Assembly (NCBI RefSeq): GCF_015679325.1
Contig: NZ_JADPVI010000003.1
Span: 186,001-250,000, forward strand
Reading direction: 5' to 3'
Source of the DNA: Kaistella gelatinilytica
Lineage (GTDB): Bacteria > Bacteroidota > Bacteroidia > Flavobacteriales > Weeksellaceae
DNA: 64,000 nucleotides
Shown here: piece by piece, positions 1 through 8,296 of the stretch
Numbering within the stretch: position 1 is the first letter of the stretch
Layout: each line of letters opens with the position of its first letter
The notes under the pieces: model-generated
The model's input: only the letters and a program-made list of their open reading frames with translations
Told to the model about the DNA's origin: nothing
The model's database searches: none
Translations under genes and position numbers: made by a program

Positions 1-1687
1 CTTCTTTCATTTGCTGCATAATTCCTTTTTTGATGGCGCCAATATACCGGTTATCAATTGCTCCACCGACGATGCACCAATAGAAAGCCAGTTTTCCGCC
101 CCAAGGTAAATCTTCGATATCCTTTTGGCGAATATTGACGCCAATTGGATCTTCCATTCCTTCGTAGAAATTTTCTACGCGTAGGTGAATTTCCCCAAAC
201 TGTCCGGAACCGCCCGACTGTTTTTTGTGGCGGTAATCTGCGTCGGCTTTTCCGGTAATCGTTTCCCGGTAAGAAATTCGCGGATTATCGAAATTCATAT
301 TGACATTAAATTCTTTCAGCAATCTTTGTTTCACCAGATCCAAATGAAGCTGACCTTGGCCATGAAGAATCGTTTGTCTCAATTCCGCAGATTGTTCTAC
401 TTTTAAAGTTGGATCTTCTTTTTCAATTTTATGCAGCGCAGTCACCAATTTTTCCATCTCAGAACTGGAATCGGTGGAAATTGCTTTTCGAATTCTGCTT
501 TCGGGGAATTTCATAGGACGAACTTTTCGGTCCAAACCTTTTGCATTCAAAGTATTATTGGAGTGCCCATATTTTAATTTAACGGTAACGCCTAAATCTC
601 CCGCAACCAATTCGGTCACCGGAATTCTTTCTTTTCCCTCTGCGATGAATATTTGAGAAATTCTTTCGGTTTCGCCATTATTGGCATTGATGAGTTCGTC
701 TCCTGGTTTCAGTTTTCCACTGAGAACTTTGAAATAAGAGACCATTCCGACTTGCGGTTCAGAGCTTGTTTTATAAATAAAAATGGTTGTTTTATCATTT
801 GGATCGTAAGAAATTTCACCGCCATTTTCCAGTTTTCGTGCAGGTCTTTCGGCGGGCGAAGGTGCGATATCATCGATGAATCCCATCAATCTTCCGCTTC
901 CCATATCTTTTAAACCACTTGTTACAAATACTGGAAAAAATTGCTGTTTCGCTAAAGCAATGGTAATTCCTTTTGCCAATTCTTCTTCAGAAAGATTGCC
1001 TTCTGCAAAATATTTCTCCATCAAACCTTCTTCATTTTCGGCTGCGATCTCTACTAATGCACTGTGCATTTCATTGGCTTTTGCCATTTCACTTTCAGGT
1101 ATTGCTTTCTTTTCAGGTTTCCCACCATTAGGAGGAAATTCATACATCACCATTCTCAAAGCATCGATAATCGCATTGAAATTTGCACCCGAATTAAAAG
1201 GATATTGAACAGGAACTACTTTTGAACCAAATCTTTCTTTGGCCTGTTCTAAAGTTTTCTCAAAATCAGCTTTTGGATGATCCATTTGATTGATGACAAA
1301 AATCGCCGGAGTTTCATATTCTTCAACATATTCCCACACGATTTCTGTTCCTACTTCTACTCCATTTGCTGCATTTAAAACGATGATCGCAGTGTCGGCA
1401 ACTTTCAAAGAAGAAATGACTTCGCCCACAAAATCATCGAATCCGGGAGTATCTATAATATTGAGTTTGTTATTTCGCCAGTTGACGAACATTTGGTGGG
1501 AAAAAATCGTTTTGCCTTTCTCATGTTCCAGATCGGTATTGTCACTCACCGTGTTTTGTCCTTGAACGCTTCCACGGCGCTTGATCGCCCCGCCTTCGTA
1601 AAGCATGGTCTCAATCAATGTAGTTTTTCCGCTGTCGGAATGACCTAATAAAACTACATTTCGTAAATCTTTGGTATTAGCACTCAT
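1..1687 (-). CDS. EF-G2-like translation GTPase (partial, 3' end outside window)
   Basis: This is a translational GTPase of the elongation factor G superfamily. The 562 visible codons cover the G domain, domain II and most of domains III-IV. The P-loop GHSDSGKT lies at residues 15-22, DTPG at 79-82, and the fourth GTP motif reads NQMD at 133-136 instead of NKxD. The N-terminus resembles the EF-G2 type rather than the canonical housekeeping FusA, which normally begins with an AHIDAGKTT loop. I therefore infer a paralogue with a supporting or ribosome-rescue role rather than the main translocase. The start ATG at 1685-1687 is preceded by an A/T-rich leader without a Shine-Dalgarno site, as is usual in this phylum. 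The gene reads leftward out of the window, so its C-terminus cannot be judged. Confidence 0.88.
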   Translation of the reverse strand, partial: MSANTKDLRNVVLLGHSDSGKTTLIETMLYEGGAIKRRGSVQGQNTVSDNTDLEHEKGKTIFSHQMFVNWRNNKLNIIDTPGFDDFVGEVISSLKVADTAIIVLNAANGVEVGTEIVWEYVEEYETPAIFVINQMDHPKADFEKTLEQAKERFGSKVVPVQYPFNSGANFNAIIDALRMVMYEFPPNGGKPEKKAIPESEMAKANEMHSALVEIAAENEEGLMEKYFAEGNLSEEELAKGITIALAKQQFFPVFVTSGLKDMGSGRLMGFIDDIAPSPAERPARKLENGGEISYDPNDKTTIFIYKTSSEPQVGMVSYFKVLSGKLKPGDELINANNGETERISQIFIAEGKERIPVTELVAGDLGVTVKLKYGHSNNTLNAKGLDRKVRPMKFPESRIRKAISTDSSSEMEKLVTALHKIEKEDPTLKVEQSAELRQTILHGQGQLHLDLVKQRLLKEFNVNMNFDNPRISYRETITGKADADYRHKKQSGGSGQFGEIHLRVENFYEGMEDPIGVNIRQKDIEDLPWGGKLAFYWCIVGGAIDNRYIGAIKKGIMQQMKE

Positions 1688-1917
1688 AATATTTAGTTTT
1701 TAATTATTTTTATGGAAATGCTAAAAAGGAAATGACAGTCATTTGATTTTTAGAAGTTTAAAGTTACGAAAGATTTAAATGGAGACGAAAATAAATAAGT
1801 ATTTCAAAAGATGATTTTTAACATTTTAATTTTCAATGTGCCGAAATCATTGGGAAGAAATACTATCAGTTGCTTTCTTTAAGGATATCAAATCAGAAAG
1901 CAGCAAAATGGGGTTAA

Positions 1918-2064
1918 AAGGTCCATCGATGACGTTGTTTGAGGCATCGATGACGTTCACAACCTCAAGTTTGGGGTTTCGGAACGTCATTTTTGAGGTT
2001 CGGAACGTCATTCATGGGGTTAAAGACCTCATTTATGGGGTTTGCAACCTCATATTTGGGGTAA
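1918..2064. repeat. Seven-unit 21-bp degenerate tandem repeat
   Basis: Units begin at 1918, 1939, 1960, 1981, 2002, 2023 and 2044, exactly 21 bp apart. The last five share a core of the type AACSTCAT followed by TGGGGTT, and the first two carry the inverse GATGACGTT. The period is a multiple of three, so a 91-codon frame on the + strand (1836-2111) stays open and shows a heptapeptide repeat (RNVIHGV, KDLIYGV, CNLIFGV). There is no promoter or homology I recognise to support translation. The repeat lies in the spacer between the EF-G2-like gene and the oxygenase gene. Confidence 0.8.
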
Positions 2065-2133
2065 ATTTGAGAAAATCTTCATCGAATCATTTCAAAATTA
2101 AAAAACTATGAGGAGAAGAAATAACCTTCTTAT

Positions 2134-2235
2134 GTAGCCCCGATTGAAACGGCATCCTTTTTTGAGGAGGAACGACGATGAAGAGATAGAGTGGAAAGCG
2201 GGAGGAGTCTTCTAAGAAGCGAAAATCCTGTTGCT
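2134..2235 (+). repeat. Flavobacterial intergenic element (possible structured RNA)
   Basis: The stretch starts with GTAGCCCCGATTGAAACGGC and runs to the GCGGGAGGAG segment and beyond. From memory, sequences of this form recur between genes in many Flavobacteriia genomes. Visible pairing potential: CCCG near 2139 with CGGG near 2200 as an outer stem, and ATCCTTTT near 2154 with GAAGAGAT near 2180 as an inner stem. The rest of the 1688-2336 gap holds the tandem repeat at 1918-2064 and the oxygenase terminator, and I see no gene in it. Confidence 0.45.
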
Positions 2236-2285
2236 CCTAAAGAAAAAACCCATCTTGAAGAGCATTTTCTTTTTAAATTTTAAAC

Positions 2286-2314
2286 AAAAAAAAGAACGGA
2301 CAAATTGCCCGTTC
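2286..2314 (-). terminator. Rho-independent terminator of the oxygenase gene
   Basis: Read on the minus strand, a GAACGG...CCGTTC stem (2294-2314) with a GCAA/TTGT inner extension is followed by eight T residues (2293-2286). It lies 22 bases past the stop codon of the oxygenase gene. Confidence 0.85.
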
Positions 2315-2336
2315 CTCACCTACTCAAAAGCGTATT

Positions 2337-3287
2337 TTATTTTTTGATCAAACCGAGTTCAACCAGTCTTTCATACAAAAATTCTCCTGCCGTCGTATCT
2401 TCATACAGTTTCGGATTGTTTTCATCAACACAATTTTCTAAAGCATTCAATGGCATTTCTCCCACCGGATGCATAAAAAACGGAATCGAATACCTTGAAG
2501 TTCCCCACATTTCACGCGGCGGATTTACCACCTGATGAATCGTAGATTTCAGTTTGTTATTCGTTAATCTGGATAACATATCGCCAACATTGATCATCAA
2601 TTCGTCTGGTTGTGCGATGGCATCGATCCATTCGCCATCGTGATTCATCACCTGCAAACCTTTTCCTTGAGCGCCCATTAAAAGCGTGATCAAATTAATG
2701 TCGCCATGTGCCGCCGCACGAACTGCATTGTCAGGTTCAGAAGTAATTGGCGGATAATGAATGGGTCTCAAAATAGAATTTCCTTCGCCCACGAATTTGT
2801 CGAAATAAAATTCATCTAATCCAAGATGAAGCGCCAAAGCCCGGAGAACATAAATCCCGGTTTTCTCCAGCATTTTAAAAGCTTCTTTTCCAACAGCGTT
2901 GAATTTTGGATTTTCTGCTACTTCAACATTATCGGGATAAACCTCCGAATATTTGGAGCCTTCTTCCAAATACTGACCGAAATGCCAGAATTCTTTCAAG
3001 TCTCCTTTTTTGAAACCTTTTGCAGTTTCTTTACCAAAACCTACGTAGCCACGTTGTCCACCAATTCCGGGGATCTCGTATTTCTGTTTCGTTTCTACAC
3101 TTAGATCAAAAAACTGCTTCACTTCTTCATAAAGTTCAGCAACCAATTGGTCATCTAGAAAATGTCCTTTTAGCGCGACGAAGCCGATTTCTTCGTATGC
3201 TTTTCCGATTTCATTTACAAATTTTTGTTTGCGTTCCGGGTCACCCGAAAGGAAATCACGCAAATCCACACTTGGGATCTGATTCAT
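2337..3287 (-). CDS. 2-oxoglutarate/Fe(II)-dependent oxygenase, isopenicillin N synthase family
   Basis: A 316-residue non-heme iron oxygenase of the isopenicillin N synthase-like family. The DIOX_N-type N-terminal domain starts with MNQIPSVDLRDF. The C-terminal 2OG-Fe(II) domain carries the iron triad H194-x-D196 (AAHGDINL) and H251 (STIHQVV), and the co-substrate motif R265-x-S267 (RYSIPFF). The length is normal for the family. The frame is open upstream to 3314, but a promoter box (TAGTTTTG, minus strand 3319-3312) sits inside that extension, so the start at 3287 is preferred. The natural substrate cannot be read from sequence, and isopenicillin synthesis itself is not implied. The gene is divergent from menD and stands alone with its own terminator. 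Confidence 0.88.
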   Translation of the reverse strand: MNQIPSVDLRDFLSGDPERKQKFVNEIGKAYEEIGFVALKGHFLDDQLVAELYEEVKQFFDLSVETKQKYEIPGIGGQRGYVGFGKETAKGFKKGDLKEFWHFGQYLEEGSKYSEVYPDNVEVAENPKFNAVGKEAFKMLEKTGIYVLRALALHLGLDEFYFDKFVGEGNSILRPIHYPPITSEPDNAVRAAAHGDINLITLLMGAQGKGLQVMNHDGEWIDAIAQPDELMINVGDMLSRLTNNKLKSTIHQVVNPPREMWGTSRYSIPFFMHPVGEMPLNALENCVDENNPKLYEDTTAGEFLYERLVELGLIKK

Positions 3288-3311
3288 TTTGTTAGATTTA
3301 AAATTGAAGTG

Positions 3312-3319
3312 CAAAACTA
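3312..3319 (-). promoter_or_regulatory. -7 promoter box of the oxygenase gene
   Basis: The minus strand reads TAGTTTTG, matching the Bacteroidota primary-sigma consensus TAnnTTTG. It lies 24 bases before the chosen ATG (3287). Confidence 0.6.
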
Positions 3320-3350
3320 AGATTTTTTAGTTTAAAATTTATATTATGAT

Positions 3351-3358
3351 TAAATTTG
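3351..3358 (+). promoter_or_regulatory. -7 promoter box of menD
   Basis: TAAATTTG matches the TAnnTTTG consensus and ends 16 bases before the menD ATG. It forms a divergent pair with the oxygenase promoter 32 bases away. Confidence 0.65.
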
Positions 3359-3374
3359 CAAATCAATCAATTAC

Positions 3375-5039
3375 ATGAAACAATTCTCTTCAAAACGAAG
3401 CATTCAAATTTTAGCACACCTTTTAAAAGAGTACGGAATTTACGATATTGTCATCTCTCCGGGATCCAGAAATGCGCCATTGGCGATTCACTTTTCGGAA
3501 ATGGATGAACTAAATTGCTACAGTATTGTGGATGAAAGAAGCGCTGCATTTGTGGCGATGGGAATGGCAAAAAGCATACAGAAACCTGTCGCAATAACCT
3601 GTACAAGCGGTTCTGCATCTGCGAATTATTATCCTGCAATTACGGAAGCTTTTTATTCGAATACGCCACTTTTGATTTTAACTGCAGACCGACCTGTTGA
3701 TTTTGTGGATATTTTCGATGGACAAACCATTCGTCAGAAAGATCTTTATCAACAACATTCTTACGGTGATTTTCAACTCTTGGAAGATCACGAAGACAAC
3801 GCAGAGGACGAAAATTTTGCGCTGATAAAAAAGGCAATCGAAATTTGCTTCGAAAAACAAGGTCCGGTTCATATCAATATTCCGCTCGAAGAACCTTTGT
3901 ACCAATTGGTTTCGGAAATTCCAAATTTCCCGCCTGTCGAGAAAACCATTCAGAAAAAGTCGGAGGAATTTTCTCCTAATCTCGCTGCAGAATGGAACAC
4001 TTCTAAACGGATCATGATCTTAGTCGGGACACGTGATTATAGTGAAGAACTGGAAATGCAACTGTCACAGCTTGTCAAAAATCATAGCGTTGTTGTTTTA
4101 AAAGAAGCAAATTCAAATTTGAGACACGATAAATTTTTCGCGCACATCGATCGTTATATTTTTAATTTTAGTGAGGAAGATTTCAAAACCTACGCACCAG
4201 ATCTATTGATCACGATAGGACAAAATGTAGTTTCAAAAAAAGTGAAACAATTTTTGCGCAAGGCAAAACCCAAAAAACACTGGCATGTTGATGAATTTTG
4301 GTATCCTGACACTTTTTTTAGCCTTACCGAAAAAATTAAAACTGCGCCCGAAAAGTTCTTCTCTAAACTATTGAATTTCGTTTCCTTAGAGCCAAGTCCT
4401 TATTATAATTTATGGGATGTTTTGCGGGATAAACGGGATCTGAAACATGAAGAATATTGCTTGGGAACGAATTTTTCAGATTTCAAATTTTTCGAAATGC
4501 TTTCTTATAAATTGCCTGAAAACATCAATCTGCATTTTAGCAATTCATCTGCGATCAGGTATGCGCAACTTTTTGATTTCCAAAAAAATAATATTTACTG
4601 TAACCGTGGAACGAGCGGAATTGATGGCTCAACTTCTACTGCGATGGGATTTGCGATGAAAGACGTAAAGCAAACCGTTCTGGTAACGGGAGATCTGAGT
4701 TTTTTTTATGACATCAATGGTTTATGGAATAATTATATTCCGCCTTACACCAGAATTATTGTATTTAATAACGGCGGCGGCGATATTTTCAAAATTATTC
4801 CGGGACCAAGCTCTACGAATGCTTTAGATGAATTTATCCTGACGAAACACCATAAAAACGCTGAACATCTTGCGAAACATTTTGGCTTTGCTTATACGAA
4901 AGTTGAGGATGAAGACACGCTTTCCAGAGTTCTGGATAATTTCTTTAAACCAGATGCAAAGGCAAAAATCTTGGAGATCGACACTTCAGCGATCGAAAAC
5001 GCAGATGTTTTGAAAGGCTATTTTGAATTTATAAAGTAA
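3375..5039 (+). CDS. menD: SEPHCHC synthase (menaquinone biosynthesis)
   Basis: MenD is a thiamine diphosphate enzyme that joins 2-oxoglutarate-derived succinic semialdehyde to isochorismate, giving SEPHCHC, the first committed intermediate of menaquinone synthesis. The 554 residues match the family length. SPGSRNAPLAI (28-38) and VDERSAAF (52-59, with the invariant Glu54 that activates the cofactor) identify the N-terminal domain. GDLSFFYDINGLWN starting at residue 439, followed by NNGGGDIF, is the diphosphate-Mg binding motif. Menaquinone is the sole respiratory quinone of flavobacteria, so the gene is expected to be essential in such an organism. No other men gene is adjacent. It ends one base before the stop of the convergent DUF5686 gene, with no terminator visible between. 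Confidence 0.96.
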   Translation: MKQFSSKRSIQILAHLLKEYGIYDIVISPGSRNAPLAIHFSEMDELNCYSIVDERSAAFVAMGMAKSIQKPVAITCTSGSASANYYPAITEAFYSNTPLLILTADRPVDFVDIFDGQTIRQKDLYQQHSYGDFQLLEDHEDNAEDENFALIKKAIEICFEKQGPVHINIPLEEPLYQLVSEIPNFPPVEKTIQKKSEEFSPNLAAEWNTSKRIMILVGTRDYSEELEMQLSQLVKNHSVVVLKEANSNLRHDKFFAHIDRYIFNFSEEDFKTYAPDLLITIGQNVVSKKVKQFLRKAKPKKHWHVDEFWYPDTFFSLTEKIKTAPEKFFSKLLNFVSLEPSPYYNLWDVLRDKRDLKHEEYCLGTNFSDFKFFEMLSYKLPENINLHFSNSSAIRYAQLFDFQKNNIYCNRGTSGIDGSTSTAMGFAMKDVKQTVLVTGDLSFFYDINGLWNNYIPPYTRIIVFNNGGGDIFKIIPGPSSTNALDEFILTKHHKNAEHLAKHFGFAYTKVEDEDTLSRVLDNFFKPDAKAKILEIDTSAIENADVLKGYFEFIK

Positions 5040-5040
5040 T

Positions 5041-7587
5041 CTAGAAAACGACCTGAATACCAAACTTTACGGCGAATCGTTTAACTTCCGGTCGGTCCAG
5101 ATAATTTCCACGCCAGTTGAAATCGACGCGTAGAATTTTGAAATTACCCAACCCAATATTTTCCAGTCCGAAACCATATTCGTAATAAACATGCTGATCG
5201 GGAGCTGAATACCGTTTGTTATCAAAATTTATATTTTTTGAGGCATCGCTTAAAGTTCCGTACGCACCCCGGAAAAAAATGAGTTCGCGAAGTTTTAGTT
5301 TTTTGATCAAAGGAAGATAAGAAATCAGTTTCCCATTAAAATGATGCTCAACATTTACCGTAGAATAAGTGTCTGCCACGAATTCATAATACTTTAATAA
5401 AGAAAAAGTATTAAAAGATAAGAAGTACGATTGGTTTCCCGGAATGATATTTTGAATCGCGAGAGGTACTGCATCGAAATTTTTCCCCGCCTCGAAATTC
5501 ACATTTGTTTTCCCCAAATTACCTAACAGAATCTTCTGCGCATAGAGAAACTGCAACTTATTATAATCAAAATCACCATCTAAAACATTCGCAAAACCGT
5601 GCGTATATTTCAGGATAAAAGTAGGTGCAAGCGTTCTAAGCGTTGTTCTGTCAACACCATACTGCACATATTTTGCGCCAGGTTGCAACACAAAACTGAA
5701 GGTGGTATGAAAATCAGTCAGTCCCGATTTCAATGCACCATTCTTATAAAAATCGAGATTAAATTTCTCTGGATTAGCGGTACTTATATTCTGTAAAGAA
5801 GCATCCATTCGCAGGACAAAATTCCTTACCGGCTCCAAAGAAAAGAAAAGGTTATTTTGCTTTACAAAACTCAAAGATGCATTGGTCCCCGAAGTTAAAA
5901 TACCCGAAGAACCATACGATGGCGTCATAATTCCCTCATCATACATCAAACTTGCACCGAGCTGCATCACATCATTCTTGCTTCCAAAACCCAGAGTAGC
6001 ACGGTTGTCCCGATTGAACATGTACTTTCCTTCCAAACCATATTTAAATTTTCGGTCTTTGAACCCGTAAGCGGTGTAACCTGCAATTCGCCACATGTCG
6101 TTCGGAGAAAAATAAGTTCTTGCTCCAACTCTTACGCGGTCACCTTCCACTTCATTATAGCCATAAGCCGAATAAATACTTCCAAAATCGATGGCGTTCC
6201 AGGCATTAAAATAGCCCGACTGCACAATTTCTACCAGATTAATGATCCTTTCAAATTTGGGTACTTTGTGAAGTTCTTCAACCATTTTGTACACATTTTT
6301 TTCAGATTCCTGCAGCGGTTGATCTCTGTTCTTTTCCCAGTATTCGTCGGATTTGGTTAGATCTTCATCACTTAATGTCTGGCGTTTGTCTTTCAATAAA
6401 TTTTCTGCGAAATTCTGGTTAAAAAGGTAGTCGCTGTACTGATCTGTCCTTTTAAAAAGAATACTTTTCGAATCTTTTTTCTTTGTGAAAATGGACATTT
6501 CGAGTTCTGTATAGGTTTTTTTCGGAAGAAAAACAGTCTCGTTTGGAGAATCATATTCGATTTCCATATAAATTCCGTTCACAAAATTAACGTTGAGTTT
6601 ATTTGGAGATTTCAGCGTAGCTCTTACAATATTATAAGTATCTCTCGAGATAAAAAGGTCTCCCTGAAAAGCGATCAATTCTTTTCTTCGCGGAAAATAT
6701 TTGATCTTAAAGCAATCGGTCCCATTTACCGAAAGCGAATCGGTGAGTTCATAATCATAACTCGCGAAACCATCTGTTCCCACAGGACTTGGAAAACCAA
6801 TATTGAAAAAGTTTAAAGTATTGTCGTAAAGATTTACGTCTTTGAACTGATTTTTTGCGGAAGCAGCCATTCGCTCATTATTGTTAAAACCCGAAAATTT
6901 ATTGGCAACAATGATTTTATTTTCCTGTTTGTCGGGTTTGTTTCTGCCATAGGTTTTGAAGATCGTTTCATTAAAGAAAACAGGCAGACTGAGTTTTTTA
7001 TCAAAATTAGCAGAATCAGCATAATCAAATACGAATTCCAGCTTATTGAAGATTTTTCTTTGCTTGAAAGTACTGTCGATGTTATTCAGACCGATCTCAA
7101 TTTTCTCGTATTCTTTGTACTGGTAATCGTCGTAGTTAGCAAGACCATTTGTTCGTTTTCTTTTCCAGACTTCCTGCATGATCGCATACGCCGGATTTTC
7201 CTTTCTGTTTTTATACTTCTTCTTAGACTTTCCCGTAAGCATAACTTCCTGAATATGCTCCGTTCTTTCAGATTGCATTTTAACCACTAAATTTTGAAAA
7301 TTGAGATCGCTAAAATTGAGAACTTCGGTTTTATAATTTCTTTTGAAAAAACTGGCTGTCGTAATTCCCGAATCAAATTGAATTAAAAAATGATTGTCTT
7401 TCGCGATCACTTCAGATTTCTGATGGTTATTAATAAAAATCTCCACACCATTCAAAGGTTTCTGCGTTTTGGCATCGATAATCATTCCCGAAATTTTATT
7501 TTGAGAAAATATCAGGGTTCCAAATAACAGAAAAAATAGAATTTTCAAATGGCGTATGATCGGAAAGGAGAATGTATTTTTTTTCAT
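5041..7587 (-). CDS. DUF5686 outer-membrane protein with carboxypeptidase-regulatory-like domain
   Basis: An 848-residue exported protein. A signal peptide (MKKNTFSF then a hydrophobic stretch ending GTLIFSQ) is followed by a CarboxypepD_reg-like beta-sandwich (about residues 30-115, KISGMIIDAKTQKPLNGVEI) and a long DUF5686 region. The C-terminal half has alternating aromatic and polar strands and ends in the hydrophobic ...FAVKFGIQVVF, which suggests an outer-membrane beta-barrel. Such proteins are common in Bacteroidota, and their function is not established to my knowledge. An upstream in-frame extension to 7644 exists, but the signal peptide fixes the start at 7587. It follows pabC on the same strand after an 82-base gap. 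Confidence 0.85.
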   Translation of the reverse strand: MKKNTFSFPIIRHLKILFFLLFGTLIFSQNKISGMIIDAKTQKPLNGVEIFINNHQKSEVIAKDNHFLIQFDSGITTASFFKRNYKTEVLNFSDLNFQNLVVKMQSERTEHIQEVMLTGKSKKKYKNRKENPAYAIMQEVWKRKRTNGLANYDDYQYKEYEKIEIGLNNIDSTFKQRKIFNKLEFVFDYADSANFDKKLSLPVFFNETIFKTYGRNKPDKQENKIIVANKFSGFNNNERMAASAKNQFKDVNLYDNTLNFFNIGFPSPVGTDGFASYDYELTDSLSVNGTDCFKIKYFPRRKELIAFQGDLFISRDTYNIVRATLKSPNKLNVNFVNGIYMEIEYDSPNETVFLPKKTYTELEMSIFTKKKDSKSILFKRTDQYSDYLFNQNFAENLLKDKRQTLSDEDLTKSDEYWEKNRDQPLQESEKNVYKMVEELHKVPKFERIINLVEIVQSGYFNAWNAIDFGSIYSAYGYNEVEGDRVRVGARTYFSPNDMWRIAGYTAYGFKDRKFKYGLEGKYMFNRDNRATLGFGSKNDVMQLGASLMYDEGIMTPSYGSSGILTSGTNASLSFVKQNNLFFSLEPVRNFVLRMDASLQNISTANPEKFNLDFYKNGALKSGLTDFHTTFSFVLQPGAKYVQYGVDRTTLRTLAPTFILKYTHGFANVLDGDFDYNKLQFLYAQKILLGNLGKTNVNFEAGKNFDAVPLAIQNIIPGNQSYFLSFNTFSLLKYYEFVADTYSTVNVEHHFNGKLISYLPLIKKLKLRELIFFRGAYGTLSDASKNINFDNKRYSAPDQHVYYEYGFGLENIGLGNFKILRVDFNWRGNYLDRPEVKRFAVKFGIQVVF

Positions 7588-7669
7588 TACAGGCTTGTGA
7601 GTAATTACAAGATCCGGGGATTTCAACAGGGAAAAACAGATCAAGTGATTATCGAGAATAATATCTAAT

Positions 7670-8296
7670 TTAAACTTTTAAATATTCTGAATCTTCAGGT
7701 AAGTTTTTAATTTTAGAAATTGGATAAATGAACATATCATCAAAATCATTCATTGAGTTAATGATCTGAAAATGAGAATATTCTTTTAGATTTTGTGGTG
7801 TGATCTCCGCTTCTTTAATTTTCTTATGTTTAAGCAAATGTTGGCGCTGCACACCGTTTAACAGATAAGTTGTCGGCGTAAACCAATCTTTTCCTTTTTT
7901 GAATAAAAGATTAGAAAAAGAAGTACAGGTAATATGATTGTTTTTTACAATAATAATTTCGTCAGCTTTCGACAAGATCTTCATTTTTTCCAGCTCTTTT
8001 CGGTCTTCGAATTTGAAGGAATAGTCGTAGCTGTTATTCTCAACCAGCTTAAAATTATCGATCTCAGAGATGGCATAAGGAATCATCTGTGTGCGGAATT
8101 TTTTATCCAGATCATAAATAATTCTTAGTTTATAGAGACCGTCTTCGTCATGCTGCAGATTTTTATAAATCTCATCTATATTGATAGAGCCCTCTTTTCC
8201 AAAATGCTCGAAAGTCTTGTTGACCCTGCTTTGATGAAGGTCCAGAAGAAATATTTTCTGGTCTTCTATCTTAATGCTTTCAATGAATTGGGACAT
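7670..8296 (-). CDS. pabC: Aminotransferase class IV, probable aminodeoxychorismate lyase
   Basis: A 208-residue fold-type IV PLP enzyme. It is predicted to convert 4-amino-4-deoxychorismate to p-aminobenzoate and pyruvate for folate synthesis. Evidence: the N-terminal HxxR motif (HQSR, 21-24), the probable PLP-binding lysine K95 in YSFKFEDRKELEKM, and the phosphate-binding region ITCTSFSNLLF (122-132). The usual VTEG motif is altered to ITCT. The start overlaps the end of pabB by 17 bases, so the two are translationally linked, which supports lyase rather than branched-chain or D-amino-acid aminotransferase activity. At 208 residues it is shorter than E. coli PabC (about 270). Confidence 0.78.
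   Translation of the reverse strand: MSQFIESIKIEDQKIFLLDLHQSRVNKTFEHFGKEGSINIDEIYKNLQHDEDGLYKLRIIYDLDKKFRTQMIPYAISEIDNFKLVENNSYDYSFKFEDRKELEKMKILSKADEIIIVKNNHITCTSFSNLLFKKGKDWFTPTTYLLNGVQRQHLLKHKKIKEAEITPQNLKEYSHFQIINSMNDFDDMFIYPISKIKNLPEDSEYLKV

Noticed and set aside
1918..2064. Possible CRISPR array
   Set aside because: Units are contiguous, with no unique spacers between repeats, and no cas gene is nearby.
1836..2111. An open + strand frame of 91 codons with heptapeptide repeats
   Set aside because: It is created by the 21-bp tandem repeat; there is no promoter box, no plausible start context and no family I recognise. It is kept as a repeat, not a gene.
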